From: Clostridia bacterium
GTDB lineage: Bacteria; Bacillota; Clostridia; Christensenellales; CAG-138
Reading direction: 5' to 3'
Length of the DNA stretch: 64,000 nt
NCBI GenBank assembly: GCA_016292635.1
Contig: JAEDIC010000008.1
Location: 1 to 64,000, forward strand
Shown: in pieces, positions 15,397-26,100 of the stretch
Numbering within the stretch: the stretch's first letter is position 1
Layout of the letters: every line of letters begins with the position of its first letter
Position numbers and translations under genes: made by a program
The notes under the pieces: model-generated
What the model was told of the DNA's origin: nothing
Database searches by the model: none
The model's input: the letters and a program-made list of their open reading frames with translations, nothing else

Positions 15397-16089
15397 ATGA
15401 AGAAAAAAAGCTGCCTTGGCAGCATATTTACAAATATTTTCCTTGCGGTGCTGATAATTGGGCTGTATCATGCTACTCAGCCGGGCAGTGACGTGATACC
15501 CGCCTCAGCTCCCGCGTACAGGGGCAGCGGCGAAATGGCGGCGCTGCAGTTTACCGTCAGCTGGAACGCGGCGGCTCTGTCTGATATAATGGATATACTG
15601 AAGGATGCGGATACCGCTGCTACCTTTGCCGTAAGCGGTGAATGGGCGGAACAGAATCCGGATGCTCTCAGGCGCATGGCAGAAGAAGGCCATGAGATAG
15701 CCACCATGGGATATTATCCAAATATGGACGGCGGGCTGAGCTGGGTAAAAGAAGACCTTGAGCGGGCCATATCATCTATCGAGAGCGTATGCGGCGAAAG
15801 GCCAGCCCTTTACTATGTGGGGGACCGAAGCATCGCAGTATCCTCTATAGTCTCCAAGAAAATGAAACTTACGCAGGTATCCTGCACCATAGATCTGCTC
15901 ACTGCAAAGGGCAGCGGGGCGGATATAATCTCCCGCCTGCCGGAGAAGCCCATAGAGGGCAGCATAATGCTTTTGCAGCCCACCGCCGCATGTGCTGAGG
16001 CTTTGCCGGGAATACTTGCGGCATTAGAACAGAAAGGATTAAAGGCCGTCTGCACGGGAGACGTGCTTGGCCTGAGAGATCAGCTTTGA
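15397..16089 (+). CDS. ylxY: YlxY-like polysaccharide deacetylase fold, catalytic site degenerate
   Basis: A 230-residue membrane-anchored or secreted protein (hydrophobic segment about 10-25) with a NodB-type fold. The order pnp-ylxY-mlpA matches B. subtilis. In active relatives such as PdaB the first motif reads TFD(I/V)SW; here it is QFTVSWN (51-57) with Thr53 in place of the Asp. The second motif should give two metal His as H-T-x-x-H after HEIG; here HEIATMGYYP has Met104 and Pro108. The metal site therefore looks lost and the protein is probably not a deacetylase. The ATG at 15397 is chosen because GGGGGTG lies upstream and a signal-like sequence follows. Its stop overlaps the next start. 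Confidence 0.8.
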   Translation: MKKKSCLGSIFTNIFLAVLIIGLYHATQPGSDVIPASAPAYRGSGEMAALQFTVSWNAAALSDIMDILKDADTAATFAVSGEWAEQNPDALRRMAEEGHEIATMGYYPNMDGGLSWVKEDLERAISSIESVCGERPALYYVGDRSIAVSSIVSKKMKLTQVSCTIDLLTAKGSGADIISRLPEKPIEGSIMLLQPTAACAEALPGILAALEQKGLKAVCTGDVLGLRDQL

Positions 16090-17348
16090 TAATACGAGAA
16101 ACACTTCCAAACGGCATAAAGCTTGTTGCGCAGCAGATGAGTTCCTTCCGCTCGGTATCCATGGGTATATGGGCGGGGGCAGGCTCAGTGTACGAAACAG
16201 AAAAAGAGGCGGGAATATCCCACTTTATAGAGCACATGGTATTCAAGGGCACAGAAAGCCGCACCGCTGCGGATATCGCCTCAGAGATGGACGGCATAGG
16301 CGGCAGCCTGAATGCTTTCACCGCCAAGGAATGCACCTGCTTTTATGCGAAGGTGCTTGGCGAAAACATAGACCTCGCCGCAGATATTTTGAGCGACATG
16401 GTATGCTCTCCAAAGCTGGACAATGAAGACATGGGCCGGGAAAAGGGCGTGGTATGCGAGGAGATACTCATGCTGGAGGATGATCCGGAGGATCTGGCGC
16501 ATGAGAATCTTTGCCGGGTCATATACGGCGATACGCCCCTTGCAAGCCCCATACTTGGTACGGAGGAGACCGTGCGCGCATTTACCCGTGAGGATATACT
16601 TCGCTATATGGACAAGCGGTATATACCTTCAAATATGGTGTTCTCCTGTGCGGGCAACTTTAATATTGATGAGCTTCGCAGCGTTCTTTCGGATAAATTC
16701 TGCCGCAGGGGCGGGGGAGACAAGCCCCCAATGCCAAAGAGCGCCATTATAGAGGGACGCAGCTTCCGTCCGGTTGAGAAAGATATAGAGCAGATGCATA
16801 TCTGCCTTGGTTTTCCCGGCTTTGGCTCGGATGAAAAGGGCAGATTTCCCCTGCTGGTGCTGAATAACGCACTGGGCGGCAGCATGAGCTCCCGGCTTTT
16901 CCAGAAGATACGAGAGGAACACGGCATGGCATATTCCGTGTACTCCTATCCCACAAGCTATGCTGATACCGGGTATTTCACCCTGTATGCAGGTACGGGA
17001 GAAAAGCAGGCGGCCGCGGTTACCGAGCTTATGCTGGAGGAAATCGCCAATATCAGGAAGAACGGCATAACCGAGGCGGAATTCGCACGCAGCAAGCAGC
17101 AGCTCAAGGGCAGCTATATACTGGGCCTGGAAAGCACATCCTCCAGAAACAGCGCCATAGGCAAGGGCGAGCTTATGCGGGGCAGGGTGGATACCGATGA
17201 GGAACTTATAGGCCGCATTGAGGCCGTAAGTATGGATGACGTTATGGAGATAATTCCCATAGTGACGGATACCGGAAGAATGGCCTGCAGCGCCGTTGGC
17301 CGGGGCAGAAATATGGATAAAGTAGGCAAAGTATTCGAGCAGGCGTAA
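16086..17348 (+). CDS. mlpA: M16 family zinc peptidase (MlpA/YmxG-like)
   Basis: A 420-residue processing-peptidase-like protein. The inverted zinc motif HFIEH (46-50) is intact and the third ligand is in the VVCEEI region about 75 residues later. The C-terminal half repeats the fold without a zinc motif, with the R/Y region SSRLFQKIREEHGMAYSVYS. B. subtilis MlpA/YmxG occupies the same place after ylxY. It begins with TTG, overlapping the ylxY stop by 4 bp (TTGA), so translation is coupled. It is cytosolic as no signal peptide is seen. Confidence 0.92.
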   Translation: MIIRETLPNGIKLVAQQMSSFRSVSMGIWAGAGSVYETEKEAGISHFIEHMVFKGTESRTAADIASEMDGIGGSLNAFTAKECTCFYAKVLGENIDLAADILSDMVCSPKLDNEDMGREKGVVCEEILMLEDDPEDLAHENLCRVIYGDTPLASPILGTEETVRAFTREDILRYMDKRYIPSNMVFSCAGNFNIDELRSVLSDKFCRRGGGDKPPMPKSAIIEGRSFRPVEKDIEQMHICLGFPGFGSDEKGRFPLLVLNNALGGSMSSRLFQKIREEHGMAYSVYSYPTSYADTGYFTLYAGTGEKQAAAVTELMLEEIANIRKNGITEAEFARSKQQLKGSYILGLESTSSRNSAIGKGELMRGRVDTDEELIGRIEAVSMDDVMEIIPIVTDTGRMACSAVGRGRNMDKVGKVFEQA

Positions 17349-17363
17349 GCCGAAGGAGCATAA

Positions 17364-18521
17364 ATGGCAAGAACCAGAAGATTAAGGGTAAGCGGAAGAT
17401 TTTATGTAATACTGCTGGGCCTGGCGATACTTATCGGAGTCGTGGCGCTGCTGGTGCCTGCCCGGGGAAGCGGAACGCTGAGAGGGGGCACCATGGAAGC
17501 GGTTTTTACTCCCACAGTAGCGGTTATACGGGATGAAAGCTGCATACCGATAGAGCAGTTTGACATGGTGGATTACCTTGTAAACGAGGGGACAACGGTA
17601 AACGCCGAAATGCCTGTTGCCACAGTATATAAATGGGGCTATACGGATGAAATGGCCCAGTCTCTCGTGACCATACAGCAAAAGATATATGAAAAGCAGC
17701 TGAGCATACTGGACGGTATAGAGTCCACGGAGCTTGCCGCTGTAAATGCCGAGATAGCCGAGCTTCGCGGCAGAATAAAGGACTGCGTGAACGGCGCAAA
17801 CGACAGCGATCTGCTTTCCCTCGAAAGGGATATGGAAGCACTGCTTTCCCAGCGGGCAACAATACTTAAAAACTTCGTTCAGCCGGATGTGGATCTGAAT
17901 TCACTCTATACCGAGGAAGCCACAAAGCTTGCCCAGCTTTCGGAATATACCAGCACCGTAAGCGCTAAGATGACAGGGATGGTCAGCTTTTATTTCGATG
18001 GATATGAGCAGATACTCTCCGCCGAAAAGCTGGATATGGTAAATGCGGACGTACTGGAAATGGTGATAGACGGGAATACCGGAAGCAGCACCGCGTCCAG
18101 CGGAGATATGTTGTATCGGCTTGTTAATCCCAATAAGTGGTATGTTGCGTTTCTTACTTCTGCTTCTGACGGTCTGCGTCTGCAGGCGGGGCAGAGCTAC
18201 CACGTTACCTTTGACGGCATACACGGCAAAACCAGCGTGGGTACGGCGCTTGCGCCCGTTGTGTATGACGGGGGAGTGGTGAACATTCTGCAGTTTGATG
18301 AAGAAATAGGCGATCTGCTCAGCGTGAGGACGGTTGATGCACATATATCCGCCACCATGACCGGCTTTGAGGCACCCATTGAGGCAGTAAAGGTAAAGGA
18401 CGGAGTATGCACTATTTCCACCGACGGCGGGGATACCGCGGTAAACGTGGTTGCCGCAGGGGAGAATACTCTGCTCATCACGGGCGATGCCCTGTACGAC
18501 GGACTGAGGTATAAAAAGTAG
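17364..18521 (+). CDS. HlyD-like membrane-anchored adaptor protein
   Basis: A 385-residue protein with one N-terminal membrane helix (about 13-31), a lipoyl-like/barrel-sandwich beginning (VAVIRDESCIP...VNEGTTVNAEMPVATVY), a coiled-coil stretch (about 105-190) and a beta-rich C-terminal part. This is the layout of HlyD/membrane-fusion proteins, although no ABC or RND partner is nearby. It lies directly before yggS and sepF; I recall similar genes at clostridial sepF loci, so it may serve the envelope or division rather than efflux. GAAGGAG precedes the ATG. The role is inference. Confidence 0.75.
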   Translation: MARTRRLRVSGRFYVILLGLAILIGVVALLVPARGSGTLRGGTMEAVFTPTVAVIRDESCIPIEQFDMVDYLVNEGTTVNAEMPVATVYKWGYTDEMAQSLVTIQQKIYEKQLSILDGIESTELAAVNAEIAELRGRIKDCVNGANDSDLLSLERDMEALLSQRATILKNFVQPDVDLNSLYTEEATKLAQLSEYTSTVSAKMTGMVSFYFDGYEQILSAEKLDMVNADVLEMVIDGNTGSSTASSGDMLYRLVNPNKWYVAFLTSASDGLRLQAGQSYHVTFDGIHGKTSVGTALAPVVYDGGVVNILQFDEEIGDLLSVRTVDAHISATMTGFEAPIEAVKVKDGVCTISTDGGDTAVNVVAAGENTLLITGDALYDGLRYKK

Positions 18522-18541
18522 CATTAATTGGGGGGACAGCC

Positions 18542-19246
18542 ATGAGCATAGTGGAAAACTACAGCCGTGTAATGGAAAATATAGCGCAATCCTGCGCAAA
18601 GGCCGGGAGAAGGCCGGATGAGGTAAAACTCATTGCCGTTACCAAGTATGTGGATACTGAGCGCATTGCCGAGGCCGTGGCCGCCGGGGCGAGAAGCGTT
18701 GGGGAAAACCGGGTGCAGGAGTTTCGGGACAAGCAGGAGTTTTTCAAAAACCATGGGCTGGATGTTCATTTAATTGGACAATTACAGACAAATAAGGTAA
18801 AATATATTATTGGAAGTGACGCTCTTATCCAGTCTCTGGACAGGATAGAGCTTGCAAAGGAGATAAGCCGTATAGCTTCAGCAAGGGATGTTATACAAAA
18901 CGCCCTTGTTGAGGTAAATATCGGCGGCGAGGCCCAAAAGGGCGGCATTGCCCCGGAAGGGCTGATGCCATTTCTTGAGATAGTTTCCGCTTTGCCCAAT
19001 ATACGCATTAAGGGGCTTATGTGCGTTCCTCCGGCTGTGGGACAGGAGGGCGCAAGGGTCTATTTTGCGGCTATGCGGCGGCTTTTTGAGGATATCCGCA
19101 GTATGGATATACCAAACGTGGATATGCTGGAGCTGTCCATGGGCATGAGCGGGGATTATAGATCCGCCATACTGGAAGGCGCTACTATGGTTCGAGTGGG
19201 AACGGCTATATTCGGCGCACGTCCGGTGGCGGTGGCAGGGGCGTAG
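18542..19246 (+). CDS. yggS: pyridoxal phosphate homeostasis protein (YggS/YlmE)
   Basis: A 234-residue PLP-binding barrel protein of the YggS/PROSC family. The PLP lysine is in KLIAVTKYVD (about 29), followed by GENRVQEF, HLIGQLQTNK (about 80-89) and the phosphate-binding LSMGMSGDY near 200-208. It keeps free PLP in balance; no catalytic activity is established. GGGGGGA stands before the ATG. In B. subtilis the homologue ylmE also lies just before sepF. Confidence 0.95.
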   Translation: MSIVENYSRVMENIAQSCAKAGRRPDEVKLIAVTKYVDTERIAEAVAAGARSVGENRVQEFRDKQEFFKNHGLDVHLIGQLQTNKVKYIIGSDALIQSLDRIELAKEISRIASARDVIQNALVEVNIGGEAQKGGIAPEGLMPFLEIVSALPNIRIKGLMCVPPAVGQEGARVYFAAMRRLFEDIRSMDIPNVDMLELSMGMSGDYRSAILEGATMVRVGTAIFGARPVAVAGA

Positions 19247-19291
19247 ACAGATATAGACCCCGCCTTAAAATGATTGTTTTTCTCCAAGCGC

Positions 19292-19317
19292 CAATTAAAA
19301 AACAGAATTTTTAATTG
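19292..19317 (+). other. AT-rich hairpin before sepF
   Basis: CAATTAAAAA, 6-nt loop, TTTTTAATTG, ending just before the sepF ribosome binding site. It could be a weak terminator or a translation-control element. Confidence 0.4.
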
Positions 19318-19335
19318 AAACGGAGGAAACACAGA

Positions 19336-19794
19336 ATGGCAGGATTGCTCAACAAGCTTATGGATTTCATCGGCATTGAGGATGCTGAAATGGACGACGT
19401 TTACGAAGAGGACTACTTTGCGGACGATCGTACCGTAGCCGAGGACAACGTACTGAACCTGGGCAACAGGGGCAGGAAAAAGTCCGCTGCCGCAGGCAGC
19501 AGCAATGTGGTCAGCCTTCCCACGGCCGCCCCTATGAAGATGATGGTCTATCGTCCCGTCAGCTATGAGGACACCCAGAACATCATCGACAACCTGAAGA
19601 GCCGCAAGCCCGTGATCGTAAACATGGAGGAACTTGAGATCGACTGCGCTCAGCGCATACTGGATTTCATGGCCGGCGCGATCTACGCTCTGGACGGCAC
19701 TATTTACAAAATCTCCCGCGGTATCTTTGTCGTAGCTCCCACCAACTATGACGTGATCGGCAACGACGGCTACACCGATGTTGACGTGATCTGA
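19336..19794 (+). CDS. sepF: cell division protein SepF
   Basis: A 152-residue protein. An N-terminal amphipathic segment (MAGLLNKLMDFIG) anchors it to the membrane, an acidic linker follows, and the C-terminal SepF domain (about 72-148) shows MVYRPVSYEDTQNIIDNLKSRKPVIVNME and RILDFMAGAIYALDG. SepF ties FtsZ filaments to the membrane at the division site. CGGAGG lies 9 bases before the ATG at 19336. Neighbours yggS and divIVA are conserved partners; ylmG and ylmH, which separate sepF and divIVA in B. subtilis, are missing. Confidence 0.95.
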   Translation: MAGLLNKLMDFIGIEDAEMDDVYEEDYFADDRTVAEDNVLNLGNRGRKKSAAAGSSNVVSLPTAAPMKMMVYRPVSYEDTQNIIDNLKSRKPVIVNMEELEIDCAQRILDFMAGAIYALDGTIYKISRGIFVVAPTNYDVIGNDGYTDVDVI

Positions 19795-19816
19795 TATCTA
19801 TCCGCAAAGGAGCAAT

Positions 19817-19842
19817 ATGCGGGGCGTCCTTTCGCCCCGCAT
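19817..19842 (+). terminator. hairpin between sepF and the divIVA-like gene
   Basis: ATGCGGGGCG, 6-nt loop, CGCCCCGCAT. No long T-tract follows, so it may only partly terminate. Confidence 0.5.
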
Positions 19843-19872
19843 AAATTTCATACTGACGGAGCGTAAGTTACC

Positions 19873-20079
19873 ATGAAGATAAGCGATATAGCAAACCGAA
19901 AATTCAGCCGGGCTTTTCAGGGCTATAATATCAGCGAGGTGGATGCCTTCCTTGATGATATTGCCCGGGAGATGGAGCGCCGAGAGCAGGATATGAAGCT
20001 GCTGGAACTGCGCAATGAGATGCTGATAGAGCGCCTTGCCGCAATCGGCGTTTCACTTGGTATGGAAAAAAGCGAATAA
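19873..20079 (+). CDS. short DivIVA-domain protein
   Basis: A 68-residue protein that is essentially only the N-terminal lipid-binding DivIVA domain: ISDIANRKFSRAFQGYNISEVDAFLDDIAREME matches the family's F...GY...EVD.FLD pattern, then a short helix ends at residue 68. Full DivIVA proteins have 150 or more residues with a long coiled coil, absent here. It stands where divIVA normally sits after sepF. It ends at a proper stop before a good terminator, so truncation seems natural rather than a broken copy. Whether it still marks curved membrane is unknown. Confidence 0.85.
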   Translation: MKISDIANRKFSRAFQGYNISEVDAFLDDIAREMERREQDMKLLELRNEMLIERLAAIGVSLGMEKSE

Positions 20080-20099
20080 GCTGTGACAATAAACCAAAG

Positions 20100-20125
20100 A
20101 CCGGGCAACCTCCCCGGTTTTTTTG
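20100..20125 (+). terminator. terminator of the sepF-divIVA cluster
   Basis: ACCGGG, 7-nt loop, CCCGGT and a seven-T run. Confidence 0.9.
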
Positions 20126-20188
20126 TATGCTATTTTTTCCTGCTGCGATCCATACTAACGGCATATGCAAAAAAACAGGGAGGCATTT

Positions 20189-23100
20189 ATGCTGCCAAAC
20201 AGGACGTATAACGGATTGACTGACAGGGCCTGCAGAACGGATGAACTTAAGGAAGAAGCAAGGCTTAGGGCGGAGCTTTCGGTGAAGGGGAGAAGGCGCT
20301 GTTCGCTGCAGCTGGGAGCGGACAGACGTTTGCTCATCGCCGCATACAAAAAGGCAAGGGAAACACAGGCATCCGGGGCGCTGGAGGCTCTTCAGCGGGA
20401 TTTTCACATAGTTGAACAGGCGCTGCTCGGTCTTGATGAGGAGGAGCAGAGGCGGCTTCCCGTGCTCATCCATGGCAGCCATGCGGGCCTACCAAGGGTG
20501 TATGACATAGCCGCGTGCATCGTGGGAGGTCGTGACGGCAGGGTGGACGAGGGGGCGATCAGCCGCTTCCTTGATGCGTATCAAAGCGTTGCTCCTCTTA
20601 CAATGGCGGAGACAGGCGCTCTCAGGGATATGCTGAATGCGGCGCTGATAAAGCTGCTCAGCGTGGAATGCGGCAGGGCGATGGACAGTCTGAAGGCGGA
20701 GGAGGCCGCCGGTGCGGCGGTGGATCAGCTTATGAAGCAGCGTACCAAAGACAGGCGGCGGTCCATACTGGAAAAGTTGGATTTGGGGGAAAATCCCGCT
20801 CTTGTGGAGCGGCTGTATACCTTGCTGTCCGAGCGGGATATGGGCGATGCGATTGATGGGCTTACGGAAAGGCTGTATCTGGAGGATCAGGATATTGAGG
20901 AGCTTTGCGCTCGGGCAAGGAGCGAAAGGGCTCGGGGAACCCAAAGGACGGAAAACGCAATACACAGCCTTAGGATAATAAACTCCATGGACTGGGAAAC
21001 CGCATTTGAGCAATACAGCTATACCCATCGGGAACTGAGCAAAGACGATACCTATATGCGGATGGACGCCCGCAGCCGGGGGTATTACAGAGCCTGTGTG
21101 GAGCGGCTTTCCGCACGGCTTGGCGGGGCGGAAACTGTGATAGCCCGTCAGGCGGTGCAGCTTGCCTCGGCCAAAGAGGGCAATGAGGGGGAAGCGGGCT
21201 GGTATCTTTTCCTGGATGGCAGGGAGCAGCTGTATGCCGCCCTTCGCCCGGATAAACGATTCAAAAGACCGGCGGAGGGCAAGACCCTACGGGCATTTGT
21301 GACAATAGAGGTTATATTTGCGCTGCTGCTCATATGGCTGGCCGCAACGGACGGCATAGCGCCGCTGGTGCTGGCCCTGCTGCCCGCATGGAGCATAGCG
21401 GGGCTTTTTACCGTGCGGCTTTTTATGAGCAGGGCCCCTGTGCGCTATATACCGAGGCTTAAGGAAACTGAGCTGAGTTCTGAACGCACCCTTGTGGTGA
21501 TACCTGCGCTGATAACCGATGAAAAGGCTCTGCGCACAGTAATGTCTCAGATAGAGAGGCATATGCTTTCCACCAGGCTGGACAGCTGCTTTTATGCTGT
21601 CCTTGGGGATTTTCCGGACGCGGAGGAGCCGAGGCTAAAGGGTGAGAAGGAGCTATTGAAGCTGGCAGAGAGCCTTACCGCCCGTTTAAACGCAAAATAT
21701 CCATTCCAAATTCCCCGCTTTTACTATCTGCACAGGCATCGCGAGCTTAACAGGGCGGACGGCATATACATGGGCAGGGAGCGCAAACGGGGAGCGGTAT
21801 GCGATTTAGTTACGCTTATTTCAGAGGGCAATCGGACGCCCTTCTGCACCATTACCCATGCCCTGCCGGAGAGTATACGGTATTGCCTTACTCTGGACGG
21901 GGATACCGTTTTGCCGCCCGGAGCGGGTGCGGCGCTTATAGGCTGCATGGAGCATCCCCTGAATAAACCCGAGGTGATAAACGGGACGGTAAGGAAGGGA
22001 TACGGTCTCATCTCTCCACATATGGCATCTTCGCCGAGGGGGGCCGCAAAAAGCCCCTTTGCCAGGCTTGTTTCCGGCGAGCCGGGCATAGATGGTTACT
22101 TTCCCACGGCTGTGGAGTTTTATCAGGATGTGTTCGGTTCGGGCCTTTTCGGGGGGAAGGGTATATTTGACGTGGCGGCATTCAGGGATACCGTTATGGA
22201 GTGGATACCCGACAACACCGTGCTGAGCCACGATATGCTAGAAGGATGCTTTCTCCATTGCGGTTATGCGGGAGACATCACCCTCTTTGACAGCGAGCCA
22301 TCCACGTTTATAGCATGGTGGAAGCGGCAGCATAGGTGGATGCGGGGAGACTGGCAGCTGCTGCCTTTTTTGCGTGACAGCGTAAGGGATGCCAAGGGGG
22401 TAAGGCGGGAAAACCCCCTTACCATGCTTGCACGAAGGAAAATACTGGATAACCTGCGCCGCTCAATGCTGCCATGGGGACTTATGTATACTGCTCTGCT
22501 GATACCATATACGGGCTTCGGGTGGCATTTTCTCCTTGCGCTGCTGGCATTGTGGGATGGATTTGGTTTTGACCTGCTGACGCTGCCTTATCGTATGCTG
22601 ACCGCAAGAAACGCCGACCCGGCCGGTATGATAAGGGATCTTCAGCGTCCCGCCAAGAGGGCGCTGCTGGATATAGTTACGCTGCCTTATGCCGCAAATC
22701 GATGCAGCAGTGCGAGAAACCGCAGCCTGTACAGGATATTTGTATCCCATACCAAAATGCTGGAATGGCAGACTGCCGCTCAAGTATCCGGCAGGCCGGA
22801 GGGCATAAACGGCTACTACGGCGCACTGTACTTCAACCCGGCTGTGGGCATAATCATGGCGGCGGGAGCAATACTGGGCAAGACGCCGCTGTTTGCCTCC
22901 ACATTGGCGGTGCTGTGGATAGGTATGCCGCTGCTCATATGGGCGCTGGACGCTCCGTATCCCAAGTACACAGCATCTGAGGATGAGCGGGAGACTCTGC
23001 TGACTATAGCCCGGGGCACTTGGGAGTTTTTTCAAAGCTTCTGCAAGGAAAGCAGCAATTATCTGCCGCCTGATAACTTTCAGCAGCATCCCCATCGCCG

Positions 23101-26100
23101 CCCCGCGCTGAACACATCCCCAACCAACATAGGCATGGCTGTCATGGCGGCGCTGTCCGCAATGGAGCTTGGCATTATTGACAGGGCGGAAGCCGCAATG
23201 CGCATAGAACGGACCGCGGAGACCATTGAGCGCATGGAAAAATGGCACGGACATCTTTATAACTGGTATCGTACGGATACCCTTGCCGTGCTGCCTCCAA
23301 GGTATGTTTCCACGGTGGACAGCGGCAACCTTGCAGCTTCATTGCTTACAGCGGGTCAGGCCATGGAGGAGGCGGGAGAAACCTTGCTTTCCAAGCGGCT
23401 TTTTGCCCTTGCCCGAGGCATGGATTTTACTCAGCTGTATGACGGGGGGCGAAAGCTTTTCCACATCGGTTACGATGGGGACAGATGCGAACTGTCCTCA
23501 TCGTGGTATGACCTGCTGGCCTCGGAAGCCCGGCTTACCAGCCTTGTGGCCATCGCCATGGGACAGGTGGATCATACGCACTGGTTCAGCCTTGGCAGAC
23601 TTATGGCGCCGGTATGCGGCAGAAGTCTCGTATCATGGAGCGGCACAATGTTTGAATACCTTATGCCGCTTATATTCACGGGGGCGGTACCGGGCACGCT
23701 GATACATGAAAGCTGCGACAGTGCCATACGGGCTCAGAAAAAATACTCAGGCGGGCAACTGTGGGGCATATCAGAATCCGGTTATTATGCCTTTGACAGA
23801 AATATGTATTATCAATACCGTGCCTTTGGCATACAGCGGCTCAGCCTTATGGGTCTGCGGGAAGAGCGGGTCATATCACCTTATTCCACCCTGCTCGCGC
23901 TGCCCCTTGCCCCACGGGCGGCAATGGAAAACCTTGGTCAGCTCACCTCTCTTGGTATGCTGGGCCTGTATGGAATGTATGAGGCGGTGGACTATACCGA
24001 AAGCCGTGTACCCGAAGGCAGAAAATATGCCATGGTAAAAAGCTATATGGCACACCATCAGGGAATGGGTATATGTTCTATTGCAAACGCTTTGCTGGAC
24101 GGCGTGCTTAGCGAATACTTCTGGCGGGTGCCGGAGCTTGGGGCGGTGCGGATACTCAGCGAGGAGCGTATACCATCATACGGCATTGCTGTAAAAAACC
24201 TGCATTCTTCCGAGGGGAGGGTCAGAAAAGCCAAAACACACAGAGAATACAAACCGCGCCGCAGCATGGGGACGCTGGAAGTGCCGGAAGGCCAGCTCCT
24301 TTCAAACGGCAGCTATACCCTGTTTATCACGGATAACGGACTGGGATTTTCAAAGAAGGGGAATGTGATGCTTACCCGCTGGAGGCCGGATCACCTAAGG
24401 GGAGACGGGGGCATACATATACTCATTCGCTGCGACGGCGAAACATTTGACGCTGCAAAGGACGCGGAGGCCGCGTTTTTGCCCTCCAAGGCGGAGTTTT
24501 TTCGCAGGGCGGGGGATATTGCCGCCAAGCTTGAGATTTGCGTATCCGCAAGGCAGGATGGTGAGATGCGCAGGCTCACCATTACAAATCACGGCGATGA
24601 TGCAAAAACAGTATCGGTGGGCAGTTTTTTTGAGCCGTGTCTTTGTTCGTGGGCGGAGGATGCGGCCCACCCCGGCTTTAACAGGCTTACCATAGACGCA
24701 AGGCTGTGCCGGGATATGCTGATATTTGAAAAGCGCCCTAAATGGGGCGAGCAGGGAGAATATCTATACACAAAGCTCATATCCCCGGCGGATGTAGCTT
24801 ACCTTTCGGACAGGCTAAAGGCACAGGGCAGGGCAAAAACTCTGGAGCAGGCCATGGCTCAGCCTGTGCGGGAGGAGGAGGTTTCATCTCCCGTGCTGCC
24901 ATATGCCGCTGCCCGTACGGAGTTCGTCCTTGAGCCGGGGGAAGGGCAGGAGCTTTGGCTGCTTATGGGGCACGCAGAAAGCGCCGACAGGGCGGCTGAG
25001 GACTGCGAGGAGATGGAAAACGACCTTGGGGAGTGCTTTGCCCTTGCCGATGCCCAGACAGACGGTATGCTTGCCATGACGGGAACGGAGCGGGGCAAGG
25101 CGGAGCTGTTTGAGCGGATAGCCGCCCGGCTGTTGCTCGCATTGCCCCAAAAGGACGGAGGCGGACAGGGCGGCGGCCTTGGGACGCTGTGGAAGCACGG
25201 CATATCCGGCGACAGGCCGGTGGTGCTGATAAAGGTCAGCCGGGTAACCGGGCTTAGGCTGCTTAAGTCCCTGGGCGAGTTCGCAGGCTATATGGAGCAG
25301 CGGCTGTGTCCCGTGGATGTGGCGGCTGTGGGCGATTACCCTGCGGAATACCGAAATGAGCTTAGGGAGAGGATGGAGGCCATGGAGGGCATACGCCTTA
25401 TCCACGGCTACGATTTGGCGGAGGGTGAATATGAGGCCCTGCGTTCTGCAGCCCATCTTGAGGTAGATCCTGCCGTAAGCCTTAACAGGCAGTTTGCGCC
25501 AAAGCCCGTCAAAGACGGGGAATACCGCAATTACAGCGAAGAAAACCACCCGCCTCTCAATATAGAGAAGCCGGAGCTTGAAATGGATAACGGCTGGGGC
25601 GGTTTTGGCAGTGGCGGTGAGTATGTGATAACCCTTGAACCGGGAAGAAGCACCCCCATGCCATGGAGCAACGTGATAGCCAACGACTGTTTTGGCGCCA
25701 TAATTACCGAGAGGGGCGGCGGATATACATGGCATGAGAACAGCCGGGAAAACAAGCTGACCCCATGGTATGATTCCCCTGTGGATGACCCTCAGGGGGA
25801 ATTCATACTGCTGACGGATACGGAAAGCGGGGAGACATTCTCGCCCTTTGCAGGGGCGCTGCAAAGGGGAAGGGTAATTGTGGAGCACGGCTACGGATAC
25901 AGCCGCTTTACCACGGGGGACTGCGCTTTAAACACTCGGCTTACTGTGTTCGTCCACCGGGATAAGCCCGTAAAGTACAGCCATATCACAATAAAGAACC
26001 CGGGCGAGGGCAGGCGCACCCTCAGCATAATGTACGGGGTGGAATGGTGCCTTGGGGATATATCCCGTCCGGAGGCGGTATATACCCACGTGGAAAGCGG

